From: an uncultured Bacilli bacterium
GTDB taxonomy: Bacteria > Bacillota_I > Bacilli_A > RF39 > UBA660
Assembly (NCBI GenBank): GCA_947628535.1
Contig: CANRAF010000007.1
Span: forward strand, 1 to 51,119
Reading direction: 5' to 3'
DNA length: 51,119 nt
The position numbers and the translations under genes were made by a program. Positions 21,481-31,219 of the stretch are shown here, in pieces (position 1 is the stretch's first letter; every line of letters begins with the position of its first letter). The notes below the pieces were generated by a model. It saw only the letters and a program-made list of their open reading frames with translations. It was not told where the DNA came from and ran no database searches.

Positions 21481-24400
21481 TCTAGTTTTTGGACATCTAA
21501 ATATACTTCTATATCATTAATATTATATTTATTTTCTAAAGAAGTATCTTTTATTAATTCTACCGCTAAAGTTTCATCTTTTATGTATGATGCAAAATCT
21601 TTTAATACTTCTTCAAAATATTCATCAGAGTTATAGTATAATTTTATTCTATTTTCAATATCAAAATCTTTTTCTTTTCTTAGATTTTGTACTTTTGAAA
21701 CTACTTCCCTTGCTATACCTTCTTTAATTAAATCATCTGTAAGAGTAGTATTTAAAATTATGAAATTATCATTTTCCATTGCTGCTCTCATACCTTCTTT
21801 AGAAGATATTTTGATATCTATTAAATCTTTTGTTACTTCTATATCATCAAACTGTAAGGTAAATCCATTTCTTAAACTATTTATTTCTTTTTCTGTTAAA
21901 TTATTTAAATAGTTTACAAAATCTTTCATTTTACTTCCTAAAACTTTACCTGCTTCTTTGAAGTTTGGTTTTACTATAAAGTTCATATATTTAGATAAAT
22001 CATCTTCAAAGATTATATTTTTGACATTTAATTCTTCTTTTATTAAATCATCTAATCCTTTTAAAATATCTTTAGATTTACCATCTAATATTACTTCACT
22101 TAAAGGTTGTCTAACTTTTATTTTTTCTTCTTCACGAACATTTCTTCCTAAAGAAATTAAATCTCTTACTAAATCCATACGTTTTTCTATATCTTCGTTT
22201 ATTAATTTTTCGTCATATGTTGGATAATCTGAAAGATGAACAGATTTTTCTCCAGTTAAGTTTTGATATATTTCTTCAGAAATAAATGGTGTTATTGGCG
22301 CAATTAACTTAGATAATCCTTTTAATACTTCATAGGTTACATAGTAAACACATTTTTTAGAATTATCAAATTCACTACCCCAGAATCTTTTTCTATTTCT
22401 TCTTATGTACCAATTAGATAAATCTTCTGATGTAAAGTTAGTAAGTTCTTTTACTACTTTGTTAAGATCATACTCATCAAAGTAATTAGTAACGTTTTTA
22501 ACTAATTTATTATATTTAGAAAGTAACCATTTATCTATTTCTTCAAGATCATTATATTCTACTTTGTACTCTCTTGGATCAATTTTATCTATATTAGCAT
22601 AAAGAGCAAAGAATGAATAAGTGTTTTTAAGAGGATTAAAGAATTTAGAGTGAACTTCTTTAAGTCCATTAACATCAAATTTAAGTGGTGTCCAAACTGG
22701 TGATGTATATGGAAGATAAAATCTAACTGTATCAGCACCATATTTTTCCATAGTTGTAAATGGTTCAACAATATTACCTCTTGATTTACTCATTTTTTTA
22801 CCTTCTGCATCTAAAAGTAAATCGTTTACTAAAACGTTTTTATATGGTGATACTCCTTTTACAAATACTGATATTACAAGTAAAGTGTAAAACCATCCTC
22901 TTGTTTGATCTATCCCTTCTGCTATGAAATCTGCAGGAAATTGTGTTTCCCAAAGCTTTTTATTTTCAAATGGATAATGATACTGAGCAAATGGCATTGA
23001 ACCTGAATCGAACCAGCAATCAATAACGTCATCTACTCTAGTCATTTCTTCATTACATTTACTACATTTTAAATGAATATTATCAACATATGGTCTATGA
23101 AGGTCAATATCATCATTAACTTTTTCTACAGCTTTTTCTATTAATTCTTTTCTTGAGCCTATCATTTCTATATGACCACATTTACATCTCCATAATGGAA
23201 GTGGTGTCCCCCAGTATCTATTTCTAGAAATAGCCCAGTCATTTAAATTTTCAAGCCAGTTTCCAAAACGTTTTTCTCCAACATAAGATGGGTACCAATT
23301 TACTGTTTTATTTGCTTCAATTATCTTATCTTTTATTTTTGTTACTTCAAGATAAAAACTTGGTTTTGAATAATAGATAAGTGGTGTTGAGCATCTCCAA
23401 CAATGAGGATAATTATGTACTATTCTTTGTTTTTTAAATAGTTTATCTTCTTTCTTTAAGTATTCTATTACTTCTTTATCAGCCTCAAAAACATTCATGC
23501 CTTTCCATAATCCTTCTTTATAGCATCCATCTTCTCCTACAGGGTTAAGGTATGGAAGGTCATATTTTTTACCAACTTTGGCATCATCTTCCCCAAAAGC
23601 AGGTGCTAAATGAACAATACCTGTACCATCTTCCATAGTTACGTATTCATCACAGGTTACATAGAAAGCTTTCTTTGAAACATCTAATCCTTTTATTAGT
23701 TGTTCGTATTCTACACCCTCTAAATCTTTACCTTTATAAGTTTCAAGAATTTTGATATCGTCTCCGAGAACTTTATTGGCTAGTTTTTTAGCAATAATAA
23801 ATTTATAACCCATTGATTCTACTTTTACATATTCTTCATTTGGATTAACACATAAAGCAACATTAGCAATTAGAGTCCATGGAGTTGTAGTCCATACTAA
23901 GAAATAAACGTCTTCGCCTTTCTTTTTCATTGTTACTGTTACTGTATCTACGCTTACTTCTTTATATCCTTGGGCAACTTCATGTGATGCAAGTCCAGTT
24001 CCACATCTTGGACAGTAAGGTACTATTTTATGTCCTTCATAGAAAAGTCCTTCATCAAAGAATTTCTTTAAAATCCACCATTCTGTTTCTATATAATTAT
24101 TATCATAAGTTACATAAGGATGGTCAAGATCTATAAACTGTCCCATTTTTACTGTTAAATCGCTAAATGCTTTTTCATTTTTCCAAACACTTTCACGGCA
24201 CTTTTTATTAAATTCTTCAATACCATATTTTTCAATATCACCTTTGTTTTTAAAACCAAGTTCTTTTTCGACTGCAAGTTCTACAGGAAGTCCATGGGTA
24301 TCCCAACCTACTTTTCTTATTACTTTGCGTCCTTTCATAACTTGATATTTACAAATTGAATCTTTAATAAATTTAGCGACCATATGGTGAAGTCCTGGAA

Positions 24401-24548
24401 AGCCATTGGCAGTTGCAGGTCCATCATAAAAAACATAGTAATCTTTTCTATTTTCTATACTTTTTTCTAAGATATTTTCATCTTTCCAATATTTAGAAAA
24501 CTTACTTTCAATTTTACTAGGGTCTCCTTTTTCTAATTGTTTAAACAT
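21474..24548 (-). CDS. ileS: Isoleucyl-tRNA synthetase, eukaryote-like type 2
   Basis: 1024 aa; YDGPATANGFPGLHHMVAKF, GWDTHGLPVE, WTTTPWTL, KKMSKSRGN. Confidence 0.95.
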   Translation of the reverse strand: MFKQLEKGDPSKIESKFSKYWKDENILEKSIENRKDYYVFYDGPATANGFPGLHHMVAKFIKDSICKYQVMKGRKVIRKVGWDTHGLPVELAVEKELGFKNKGDIEKYGIEEFNKKCRESVWKNEKAFSDLTVKMGQFIDLDHPYVTYDNNYIETEWWILKKFFDEGLFYEGHKIVPYCPRCGTGLASHEVAQGYKEVSVDTVTVTMKKKGEDVYFLVWTTTPWTLIANVALCVNPNEEYVKVESMGYKFIIAKKLANKVLGDDIKILETYKGKDLEGVEYEQLIKGLDVSKKAFYVTCDEYVTMEDGTGIVHLAPAFGEDDAKVGKKYDLPYLNPVGEDGCYKEGLWKGMNVFEADKEVIEYLKKEDKLFKKQRIVHNYPHCWRCSTPLIYYSKPSFYLEVTKIKDKIIEANKTVNWYPSYVGEKRFGNWLENLNDWAISRNRYWGTPLPLWRCKCGHIEMIGSRKELIEKAVEKVNDDIDLHRPYVDNIHLKCSKCNEEMTRVDDVIDCWFDSGSMPFAQYHYPFENKKLWETQFPADFIAEGIDQTRGWFYTLLVISVFVKGVSPYKNVLVNDLLLDAEGKKMSKSRGNIVEPFTTMEKYGADTVRFYLPYTSPVWTPLKFDVNGLKEVHSKFFNPLKNTYSFFALYANIDKIDPREYKVEYNDLEEIDKWLLSKYNKLVKNVTNYFDEYDLNKVVKELTNFTSEDLSNWYIRRNRKRFWGSEFDNSKKCVYYVTYEVLKGLSKLIAPITPFISEEIYQNLTGEKSVHLSDYPTYDEKLINEDIEKRMDLVRDLISLGRNVREEEKIKVRQPLSEVILDGKSKDILKGLDDLIKEELNVKNIIFEDDLSKYMNFIVKPNFKEAGKVLGSKMKDFVNYLNNLTEKEINSLRNGFTLQFDDIEVTKDLIDIKISSKEGMRAAMENDNFIILNTTLTDDLIKEGIAREVVSKVQNLRKEKDFDIENRIKLYYNSDEYFEEVLKDFASYIKDETLAVELIKDTSLENKYNINDIEVYLDVQKLEK

Positions 24549-24790
24549 ATTATTCCTCCTTCAAAATAAAAAGATGGAACCAAAGGACGAGATAAACCCG
24601 CGGTACCACCTTATTTTACTATAATTAGTCTTATTTGCGATAACGAGCATACCGTTTTTATTTTTGATAAAAAACATCAGAAGTGATCTAAAATATATTT
24701 GTTTAACTAGCTCTCACCATACCTAGCTCGCTTATAAATTTCTATATTTCCGTCTTCATCATTTGCTTTTTTATGTATGATAACACATCT
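24549..24790 (-). promoter_or_regulatory. T-box leader of ileS
   Basis: Minus strand AAGGTGGTACCGCGGGTTTATCTCGTCCTTTGG at about 24580-24613, Stem I GCGAG...GGTGAGAG upstream, T-rich run before ileS. Confidence 0.92.
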
Positions 24791-24810
24791 TATTTTTATG
24801 TGCAAGTATT

Positions 24811-25233
24811 TTAAAGAATTTCTATATCTTCAATTATTTCTAATTGTTCCATTAAAGCATTTTTTGCTTTCTTCTTATACATTTTTATACTTTGGTTTAG
24901 ACGCTCTCTTTCATTTTGCATTTTTTCACTTTTTATTAAAGCATCATTTACTATACTACTTGCATTTTCTTTTGCCTCTCTTATTATTAATTGTGCTTCA
25001 TATTTAGCATTTGCTTTTATTTCTTCAGTAGTATTTTGAATTTGATTTTGAATATATAAATATGAGTTTTCTAATTTTTTTAATCGTTCGTTTTCTAAAC
25101 GAAGAGCATCTATTTCTTCTTTTTGTTTCTTTATTGTAATGATATTCTCTTCTGTCTTTTTTATGACATAATCTACAAACTCATTAACTTCTTCTTTTTT
25201 ATATCCATTTGGATCATTTACGAAGTTGTTCAT
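24811..25233 (-). CDS. divIVA: DivIVA-domain cell division protein
   Basis: FVNDPNGYKKEEVNEFVDYVIKKTEE followed by coiled coil. Confidence 0.75.
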   Translation of the reverse strand: MNNFVNDPNGYKKEEVNEFVDYVIKKTEENIITIKKQKEEIDALRLENERLKKLENSYLYIQNQIQNTTEEIKANAKYEAQLIIREAKENASSIVNDALIKSEKMQNERERLNQSIKMYKKKAKNALMEQLEIIEDIEIL

Positions 25234-25252
25234 AAATACCACCTCTTAAATA

Positions 25253-25666
25253 TTACCAGTCAAATTCACTTTCTTCTTGTTTTTTTGTTTGTTTACCTTG
25301 CCCTTTTTCGTCTCCAGATATTTTTCCTTCAACATTTACATTGTTTGGAGTACATAGAAAAATACCATTTCCTAATTTTTGTAAATCTCCTCCAATTGCA
25401 TAAACAGAACCACTTAAAAAGTCCACTATTCTCTTGGCAATTTCAGGTGTTACTCTTTTTAAATTTACAACTACTGTATTTCTTGATTTTAAATAATCTG
25501 CAATTGTTTGTGCTTCAGAAAATGCACGTGGTTCAAGAAGAATCATTTTATTTCCATCCTTATTTACTTGTTTAAATGTATCTTTGTAATATTCGTCATC
25601 ACTTGTTTCAACTACAGCATTTTCGTCTTCTCCAATAAATTTTTGAATTTTTTCTTTAAAAGCCAT
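25253..25666 (-). CDS. sepF: Cell division protein SepF
   Basis: [66 protein letters not shown]. Confidence 0.96.
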   Translation of the reverse strand: MAFKEKIQKFIGEDENAVVETSDDEYYKDTFKQVNKDGNKMILLEPRAFSEAQTIADYLKSRNTVVVNLKRVTPEIAKRIVDFLSGSVYAIGGDLQKLGNGIFLCTPNNVNVEGKISGDEKGQGKQTKKQEESEFDW

Positions 25667-25680
25667 TTTATGTTCCTCCT

Positions 25681-26139
25681 TTAATTTCCTAATTCTACTT
25701 TTTCAAGTTCATAATGATCTATTTGATCTATAACATTATCATCAACTAATGATAAGGCTTTAAATTTATAAGTTTTGCCTTTTTCTATACTATTTAAACC
25801 TGCTACTGCTTTACCTAAAAGTTTATTTTTTTTGTCATAAAGATTAAATGTAATTACAGTAAAATCTTTATCTTTTTGAGCAGTTATACTTCCAATTATA
25901 TAATAGGCTCTTTTATTACTTGGATTAAAACCATCTACAGTATAAGATGGATCATACTCTTCTATTTTACCATAATGATCCTCTGCAATAGTATAATCTT
26001 CATATACTAATTTTTTATCTTTAAGAGACATAAAGACCATACAAAGGCCAAACAAAATTATTATTATTGCTATTATTATCAAAGCTATCATTACTTTTTT
26101 TTTGCTTGACTCTTTTTTTATCTTTTTCATTTTGTTCAC
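25681..26139 (-). CDS. Hypothetical TM-anchored extracytoplasmic protein (FxLYD/DUF-like)
   Basis: TM helix [22 protein letters not shown]; beta-rich domain [29 protein letters not shown]. Confidence 0.55.
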   Translation of the reverse strand: MNKMKKIKKESSKKKVMIALIIIAIIIILFGLCMVFMSLKDKKLVYEDYTIAEDHYGKIEEYDPSYTVDGFNPSNKRAYYIIGSITAQKDKDFTVITFNLYDKKNKLLGKAVAGLNSIEKGKTYKFKALSLVDDNVIDQIDHYELEKVELGN

Positions 26140-26165
26140 CCCATTTATCTTTTTAGGACATAATA

Positions 26166-26210
26166 AAAGTATGATATCTTATATATTTATAGTTTATCAT
26201 ACTTTTTTTT
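26166..26210. terminator. Terminator-like inverted repeat
   Basis: AAAGTATGATA...TATCATACTTT flanked by T-runs. Confidence 0.6.
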
Positions 26211-26236
26211 TATCTTCAATAAAAATATTATATTTT

Positions 26237-26686
26237 TTATTCCTTATTTTCTTGTTGACGCATAGGATATTTCTTTTTTTCTTCCATCATATATTCAGTT
26301 ACTTTTGTTTCTATTTCATCAAGACTTCTTTTGCTTAAATTACTTACATATACTATTTCTTTAATAGTATCTATTTTTACTTTACCCCAAACAAGTCCTG
26401 AAATTACTGTTAAATCGTTAAACATATCTGGTGTTATAGAATATAGAAAATATCCAAAAAGTACTCTATCACTTGCTATTAAAAGTCTTTTATTTGTTAT
26501 TACAAATACTGAAGTAGATACAATATCATAAAAGCTATTATTTCTTTGTCCAACGAAAACGTATTTTACATCTTCCTCTGGGTTTAGATGTTCTTCTATT
26601 CTTTTACAGTGCTTTTTTATTCTCCAGGCAACTGTCATTGGATATTTAAATTTAAATCTTTTAGCTTCTTGATAAACGTTTTTCAC
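26237..26686 (-). CDS. PH-like domain protein
   Basis: EDVKYVFVGQRNN...VFVITNKRLLIASDRVLFG...DTIKEIVYV, YdjM/PH-like pattern. Confidence 0.65.
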   Translation of the reverse strand: MKNVYQEAKRFKFKYPMTVAWRIKKHCKRIEEHLNPEEDVKYVFVGQRNNSFYDIVSTSVFVITNKRLLIASDRVLFGYFLYSITPDMFNDLTVISGLVWGKVKIDTIKEIVYVSNLSKRSLDEIETKVTEYMMEEKKKYPMRQQENKE

Positions 26687-27390
26687 TATATCACCTTATT
26701 TTCTTTTAAGAATGATATGAGTTCATCTGCAGGTACATAACCATTTAATTCTGCAATTCTCTTACCATCTTTATATAGTAAGTTAAGTGGTGTCCCCCAT
26801 TCATTTTTAGTCATATAATCATCTGTTGCTATAAGTTCGTTATATTCATCTTCTGTAAGTGAACTGATATCAATATAATAAATAGTAAAATCATTAGTTT
26901 TTAAAGCTTCTTTAATAGCTTCTTTAAATTGTGTACAATAACTACATGTTTCACTACCTATAAACATAAAGTTGTATCCTTTACTTTTTATAATTTCTTT
27001 GTATTCAGAAAGACTTATTGTAAGATATGTTCTACCAATTATTCCTTCTGATTGTAAACTTCTTTCAAATTTATATGATGTTAAATCTCCAGAATATTTA
27101 TATACTACTTTTCCATCTTTATATTCATAGAAAGTATTTTCTTTTAAACCTTCTACTTTATCAGTAGATTCTAGGATTCCAACTTCAACACCATAATCTT
27201 TAAATACATCATTTAATGCTTCTTTAGAATCCTTATCTCCATAATAAATGAAGCCAGAACCTGAACTTATTTCATTATATTCATCCATATCGATTACTCT
27301 AATTTTTTCTTTTCCTGTTACTAGGAATGCTAAAACAAATACACCTATTACTATAGCGGCAATAATAACTATTTTTAAATATTTATTCAT
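26686..27390 (-). CDS. Membrane-anchored thioredoxin-like protein
   Basis: TM helix; GSETCSYCTQFKEAIKEAL CxxC, WGTPLNLLYKDGKRIAELNGY. Confidence 0.75.
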   Translation of the reverse strand: MNKYLKIVIIAAIVIGVFVLAFLVTGKEKIRVIDMDEYNEISSGSGFIYYGDKDSKEALNDVFKDYGVEVGILESTDKVEGLKENTFYEYKDGKVVYKYSGDLTSYKFERSLQSEGIIGRTYLTISLSEYKEIIKSKGYNFMFIGSETCSYCTQFKEAIKEALKTNDFTIYYIDISSLTEDEYNELIATDDYMTKNEWGTPLNLLYKDGKRIAELNGYVPADELISFLKENKVI

Positions 27391-27521
27391 ATTTTTCCTC
27401 CTAATTCATATTTATATTTTAATTTTAACACATATTTTATATTTTAGTAAATATTTTAAGCCTTTAATTTGACAATTTTTTTATTTTATAGTAACGTATA
27501 TCGAACAAGGAGATGAATTAT

Positions 27522-28040
27522 ATGCCTTATCCATGGGAATGTTTAGATTGTATCTATATTAATTTTAACGATAATAAATATGGAGATTATTACTGTCAGT
27601 ACAATCATTATTATGTGGCAGCTGCTAGTCCTAGTTGTAGCCATTTTAGAAAAAGAAATTCTTATATAACTACTGAAGCTTGTAATATATTAGGGTTTGA
27701 TGAAAACTGTTATTATTTAAAATCTTTGATGAATTTTAGAGAAAATTATATGGCACAAGATGAAAGTAAAAAGCAAATTTTAGAGGATTATGATCTTATT
27801 GGACCTGTTATAGCAGAAAAACTTAGAAAAGATGATAATAAAGAAAAAATTGCAGAAATTATGATTGTATGGTATATAAAACCTACTATCGTTTCAATTG
27901 AAAACGAAGAATATGATATGGCTATAAATAAATATAGTGAAATGGTAGATGATTTAATGGAGCATTATAACCTTGACAGAGAAACTATTATTAATGGCAA
28001 AAGTGAAAAATCTAACTTTGCAAAACAAAGGGTAAGATAA
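27522..28040 (+). CDS. Cys-rich protein with CFI-box-like C-terminal domain
   Basis: CLDC...YYC...PSCSHF N-terminal cluster, then TTEACNILGFDENCYYLKSLMNFRENYM; SD aaggag. Confidence 0.5.
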   Translation: MPYPWECLDCIYINFNDNKYGDYYCQYNHYYVAAASPSCSHFRKRNSYITTEACNILGFDENCYYLKSLMNFRENYMAQDESKKQILEDYDLIGPVIAEKLRKDDNKEKIAEIMIVWYIKPTIVSIENEEYDMAINKYSEMVDDLMEHYNLDRETIINGKSEKSNFAKQRVR

Positions 28041-28042
28041 AA

Positions 28043-28080
28043 AGAGATGAATAACTAAATTAATTATTCATTTCTTTTTT
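28043..28080 (+). terminator. Terminator after 27522-28040
   Basis: AGAGATGAATAA...TTATTCATTTCT + T-run. Confidence 0.75.
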
Positions 28081-28089
28081 TATATTTTT

Positions 28090-28974
28090 TTATTTAAACT
28101 GATTTAAAATATCTGTAAATTCTTTAGGAGGCTCTACTTCAATATTTATCTCCTCTCCTGTTACTGGATGAATAAATTTGATGCTTTTAGAATGAAGCAT
28201 TTGTCCAAAATCATTTATTATTTTTCTTCTTCCATAAACAGGATCATTTACTATAGGATATCCAATATATTCCATATGAACTCTTATTTGATGGGTTCTT
28301 CCTGTATCTAGTTTACATTCAATTAAAGTGGCATTTTTAAACCTTTCAATAACTTTGAAATGTGTCCTTGCATCCTTGGCATTAATATCAGTTACAGTAT
28401 ATTTTTGTCTGTTTTTAGCGTCTCTTCCAATTGGTGCTTCAATAGTTCCTTTTTCACTACGAAGTGTTCCCCAAACAAGGGCTAAATATTTTCTTTCAAT
28501 CTTTTTTTCTTTTATCATATTAGAGAGCATTTCGTGAACAGAATCATTTTTTGCGACAACCATAAGACCACTTGTATCTTTATCTAATCTATGAACTATT
28601 CCTGGTCTTATTGTTTTTTCATTTGAAATACTGTTAAAATGATGCACTAAACCATTTACTAAAGTATGTGATAAATTACCTACTGCAGGATGAACTACTA
28701 ATCCACTTGGTTTATTAATAACCGCTAAAAAATCGTCTTCATATTTTATGTCTAAATTCATTTCTTCAGGGCTTACATCTATTACTTCAGGTTTAGGTTC
28801 ATCAAAGGTAATTACATCACCTTCTTTTACTTTAGTGCTGGAACTTATAGGTTTATCATTTATATAAACACTTCCCTCTTTTATTAATTTAGCTATTTTA
28901 CTTCTTGAATAATCTGTTACATTTGCTAGATAAAAATCTATTCTATCTCCTGTTTTTTCTGCTATTATTTTCAA
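28090..28974 (-). CDS. rluD: Pseudouridine synthase RluD family
   Basis: S4 domain; INKPSGLVVHPA, RPGIVHRLDKDTSGLMVVAK; TTG start at 28974 with SD gaggtg. Confidence 0.92.
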   Translation of the reverse strand: MKIIAEKTGDRIDFYLANVTDYSRSKIAKLIKEGSVYINDKPISSSTKVKEGDVITFDEPKPEVIDVSPEEMNLDIKYEDDFLAVINKPSGLVVHPAVGNLSHTLVNGLVHHFNSISNEKTIRPGIVHRLDKDTSGLMVVAKNDSVHEMLSNMIKEKKIERKYLALVWGTLRSEKGTIEAPIGRDAKNRQKYTVTDINAKDARTHFKVIERFKNATLIECKLDTGRTHQIRVHMEYIGYPIVNDPVYGRRKIINDFGQMLHSKSIKFIHPVTGEEINIEVEPPKEFTDILNQFK

Positions 28975-29419
28975 ACTTATCACCTCTTAAATAATCTACT
29001 ATTAAAAGTAAGACTCCTATACAGATAAAAATGTCTGCAAGATTAAAAACTGGAAAATTATAGTTAAAAATATTAAAACTTAAAAAATCAATTACTTTTC
29101 CATAAAATATTCTATCAAATAAATTCCCTAAAATACCTCCTGTAAGCATAGCTAAAGAAGTAAACTCTAATTTTGATTTTACATCTTTTATCAAAGATAT
29201 ATTTATATATAATAGTACTAAAATAGCAATAATAATTAGTATTATTCCATATCCAGAAAATGAAGAAAAGGCTGCTCCATCGTTTAAAACTTTATCAAGT
29301 GTAAAAAAGTTTCTTATTACTTCAATAGGAAAATAATTCTCAAAATTAATAACTACTATTTTACTTATTAAATCTAATAAAAAAAAGATAAGGCTTACTA
29401 CATAAAACTTCTTTTTCAT
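28943..29419 (-). CDS. lspA: Lipoprotein signal peptidase
   Basis: LDLISKIVV, NDGAAFS, GGILGNLFDR, VFNLADIFI. Confidence 0.94.
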   Translation of the reverse strand: MKKKFYVVSLIFFLLDLISKIVVINFENYFPIEVIRNFFTLDKVLNDGAAFSSFSGYGIILIIIAILVLLYINISLIKDVKSKLEFTSLAMLTGGILGNLFDRIFYGKVIDFLSFNIFNYNFPVFNLADIFICIGVLLLIVDYLRGDKFENNSRKNRR

Positions 29420-29466
29420 GTTATCACCTTATCTATTATAGCATGGATTAATATATTTGAAAACTT

Positions 29467-29697
29467 TTATATTCTAACTAAAATAACATCTTCTCCAATT
29501 CTTTCAATTTTATCCCAGCTTATCTCTGTTTCATTTTCATTTGATCTTAATTTTAAAAATTTTTTATTATCTTCGAGAACTAGAGAAATGAGTTTCCCAC
29601 TTGAATCTAACTTAACATCAATTATATTTCCTATTCTTTTTCCCTCTAAATTAACTATATCTTTATATTGTAATTCAGATAAACGCATACTCTTCAC
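29467..29697 (-). CDS. YlmC/YmxH-family PRC-barrel protein
   Basis: MRLSELQYKDIVNLEGKRIGNIIDVKLD...WDKIERIGEDVILVRI. Confidence 0.85.
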   Translation of the reverse strand: MKSMRLSELQYKDIVNLEGKRIGNIIDVKLDSSGKLISLVLEDNKKFLKLRSNENETEISWDKIERIGEDVILVRI

Positions 29698-29759
29698 CTA
29701 GTTAAGTTTATGCTTTATTTACTAAGACATTTACTTTAAATTTTCACTATTATCATTAT

Positions 29760-30452
29760 TTATGCTAACCTTAATTTTTTTAACTTGCTTTTCTTTTCGT
29801 CACTTACTCTTTTTGAATCACAAACTTTTGATATCGTTTTATTATGAACAAATTTACTTAATTTGGCATTTTTGAAAAACTTATAAGTTCTATCATAGTA
29901 TTTTATAAATGAGATAGAAAGTGCCCATGAAATAGCCATTTCTACATAGTAATCATTAGATTTAATGCTTTCAAACATTTTAAAATTTTCATCTAAATAT
30001 TCTTCTTCTATATAATGGTCAAGTATCATTACTATCATAAATCTAAGTTCAAATTCTTTGTTACTATTTTTATACTTTAAAATAAATTTACGAAGCTCTC
30101 TTTTTTCTTTATTTGAAAATTTTAACGAAGCACAGAATATATCACATATAGCCCAGTTATCTATTAAAGGAATAAAATTTCCAATGTAATCTTTGATGCT
30201 TTCAAAAGATCTTTTAGAAAAACATATTAATAATCCCTTTAATAAAACTTCTTCATAATAATTATTATCAATGTTATTATATAAATCTTCAAAATCATAC
30301 TTTTTTAAAAGACTTTTTGCATAATCTTTTAAAACTGGGACTTTAACGCCAATTATATTATTTGTATTTGGACAAAGGCTTTTATGAAATTTTTGATAGT
30401 TTTTATCTTGAAATGAAAATAAATCCTTTTTTATTTCTTTTTTAAAATTCAT
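29760..30452 (-). CDS. DNA alkylation repair (AlkD-like HEAT) protein
   Basis: VKVPVLKDYAKSLLKKY, YYEEVLLKGLLI, FIPLIDNWAICDIFCASLK. Confidence 0.85.
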   Translation of the reverse strand: MNFKKEIKKDLFSFQDKNYQKFHKSLCPNTNNIIGVKVPVLKDYAKSLLKKYDFEDLYNNIDNNYYEEVLLKGLLICFSKRSFESIKDYIGNFIPLIDNWAICDIFCASLKFSNKEKRELRKFILKYKNSNKEFELRFMIVMILDHYIEEEYLDENFKMFESIKSNDYYVEMAISWALSISFIKYYDRTYKFFKNAKLSKFVHNKTISKVCDSKRVSDEKKSKLKKLRLA

Positions 30453-31131
30453 CTACTTGTCCTTTTTTATTTAATGTTTCTAAAAACTTAATAATTTGTT
30501 TTACACATAAATCAAACTGAATATTTAAATCTTCTAAAGACATTACTTTATATTCATTTCCAAGTTTTTCGTAATACATACCTTTTTTACCCTTTTCTAT
30601 ATCTAAATTAGCATTTTCAATATATTTTTTTATTAATTCTTTGTCGAATTTAGCATCCTCTAAATCATTTATATTATTAATACAATCAAAACTTTTGAAC
30701 TTTTTAACTTTATTATGTTCTATTAAGTATTTATCATAAACATAAAAATCCCGATGTTTTTCGTATCTTATTTTTTCAATTGGTAAGAGTACTTTTTCAT
30801 CTTTAAATTTAATACCAATCAAATGAGTATTTTCATCATATATATAATAATTTTGAAAAACATAACTATTAAAGTATCTATCTGTTAATAAATGAATTAA
30901 GTAACCAACCATAACAGGATTATATAAAGATTTTTTATATTTTAGTAGGAATTTATAAGGATTTGCAGTTCCTTCTACTCCTTCTTCACCATTTCTAAAA
31001 TGACTTGATCGGTGTCTTTTATCTACTGTTAAATCTGGGAGAACACTTCCGATCATTACCATATCATTATCTAAATTAAATACCTCATTTACTTTATTTG
31101 CTATAGCCATATGCATTTTATGAGTTGGCAT
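30442..31131 (-). CDS. Zinc-dependent phospholipase C-like hydrolase
   Basis: MPTHKMHMAIANKV, GSVLPDLT, SSHF, GYLIHLLTDRYF. Confidence 0.65.
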   Translation of the reverse strand: MPTHKMHMAIANKVNEVFNLDNDMVMIGSVLPDLTVDKRHRSSHFRNGEEGVEGTANPYKFLLKYKKSLYNPVMVGYLIHLLTDRYFNSYVFQNYYIYDENTHLIGIKFKDEKVLLPIEKIRYEKHRDFYVYDKYLIEHNKVKKFKSFDCINNINDLEDAKFDKELIKKYIENANLDIEKGKKGMYYEKLGNEYKVMSLEDLNIQFDLCVKQIIKFLETLNKKGQVDEF

Positions 31132-31219
31132 GCTATTCGCCTCCTACTACTAAAACAATTTTAACAAATTTTTCATATTAAATCTATGATAAAAATAAAA
31201 AAGTATTTAATTATACCTA

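Noticed and set aside
24777-25575. Plus-strand ORFs opposite divIVA and sepF
   Set aside because: Leu/Phe/His-rich antisense frames of coiled-coil and SepF genes.
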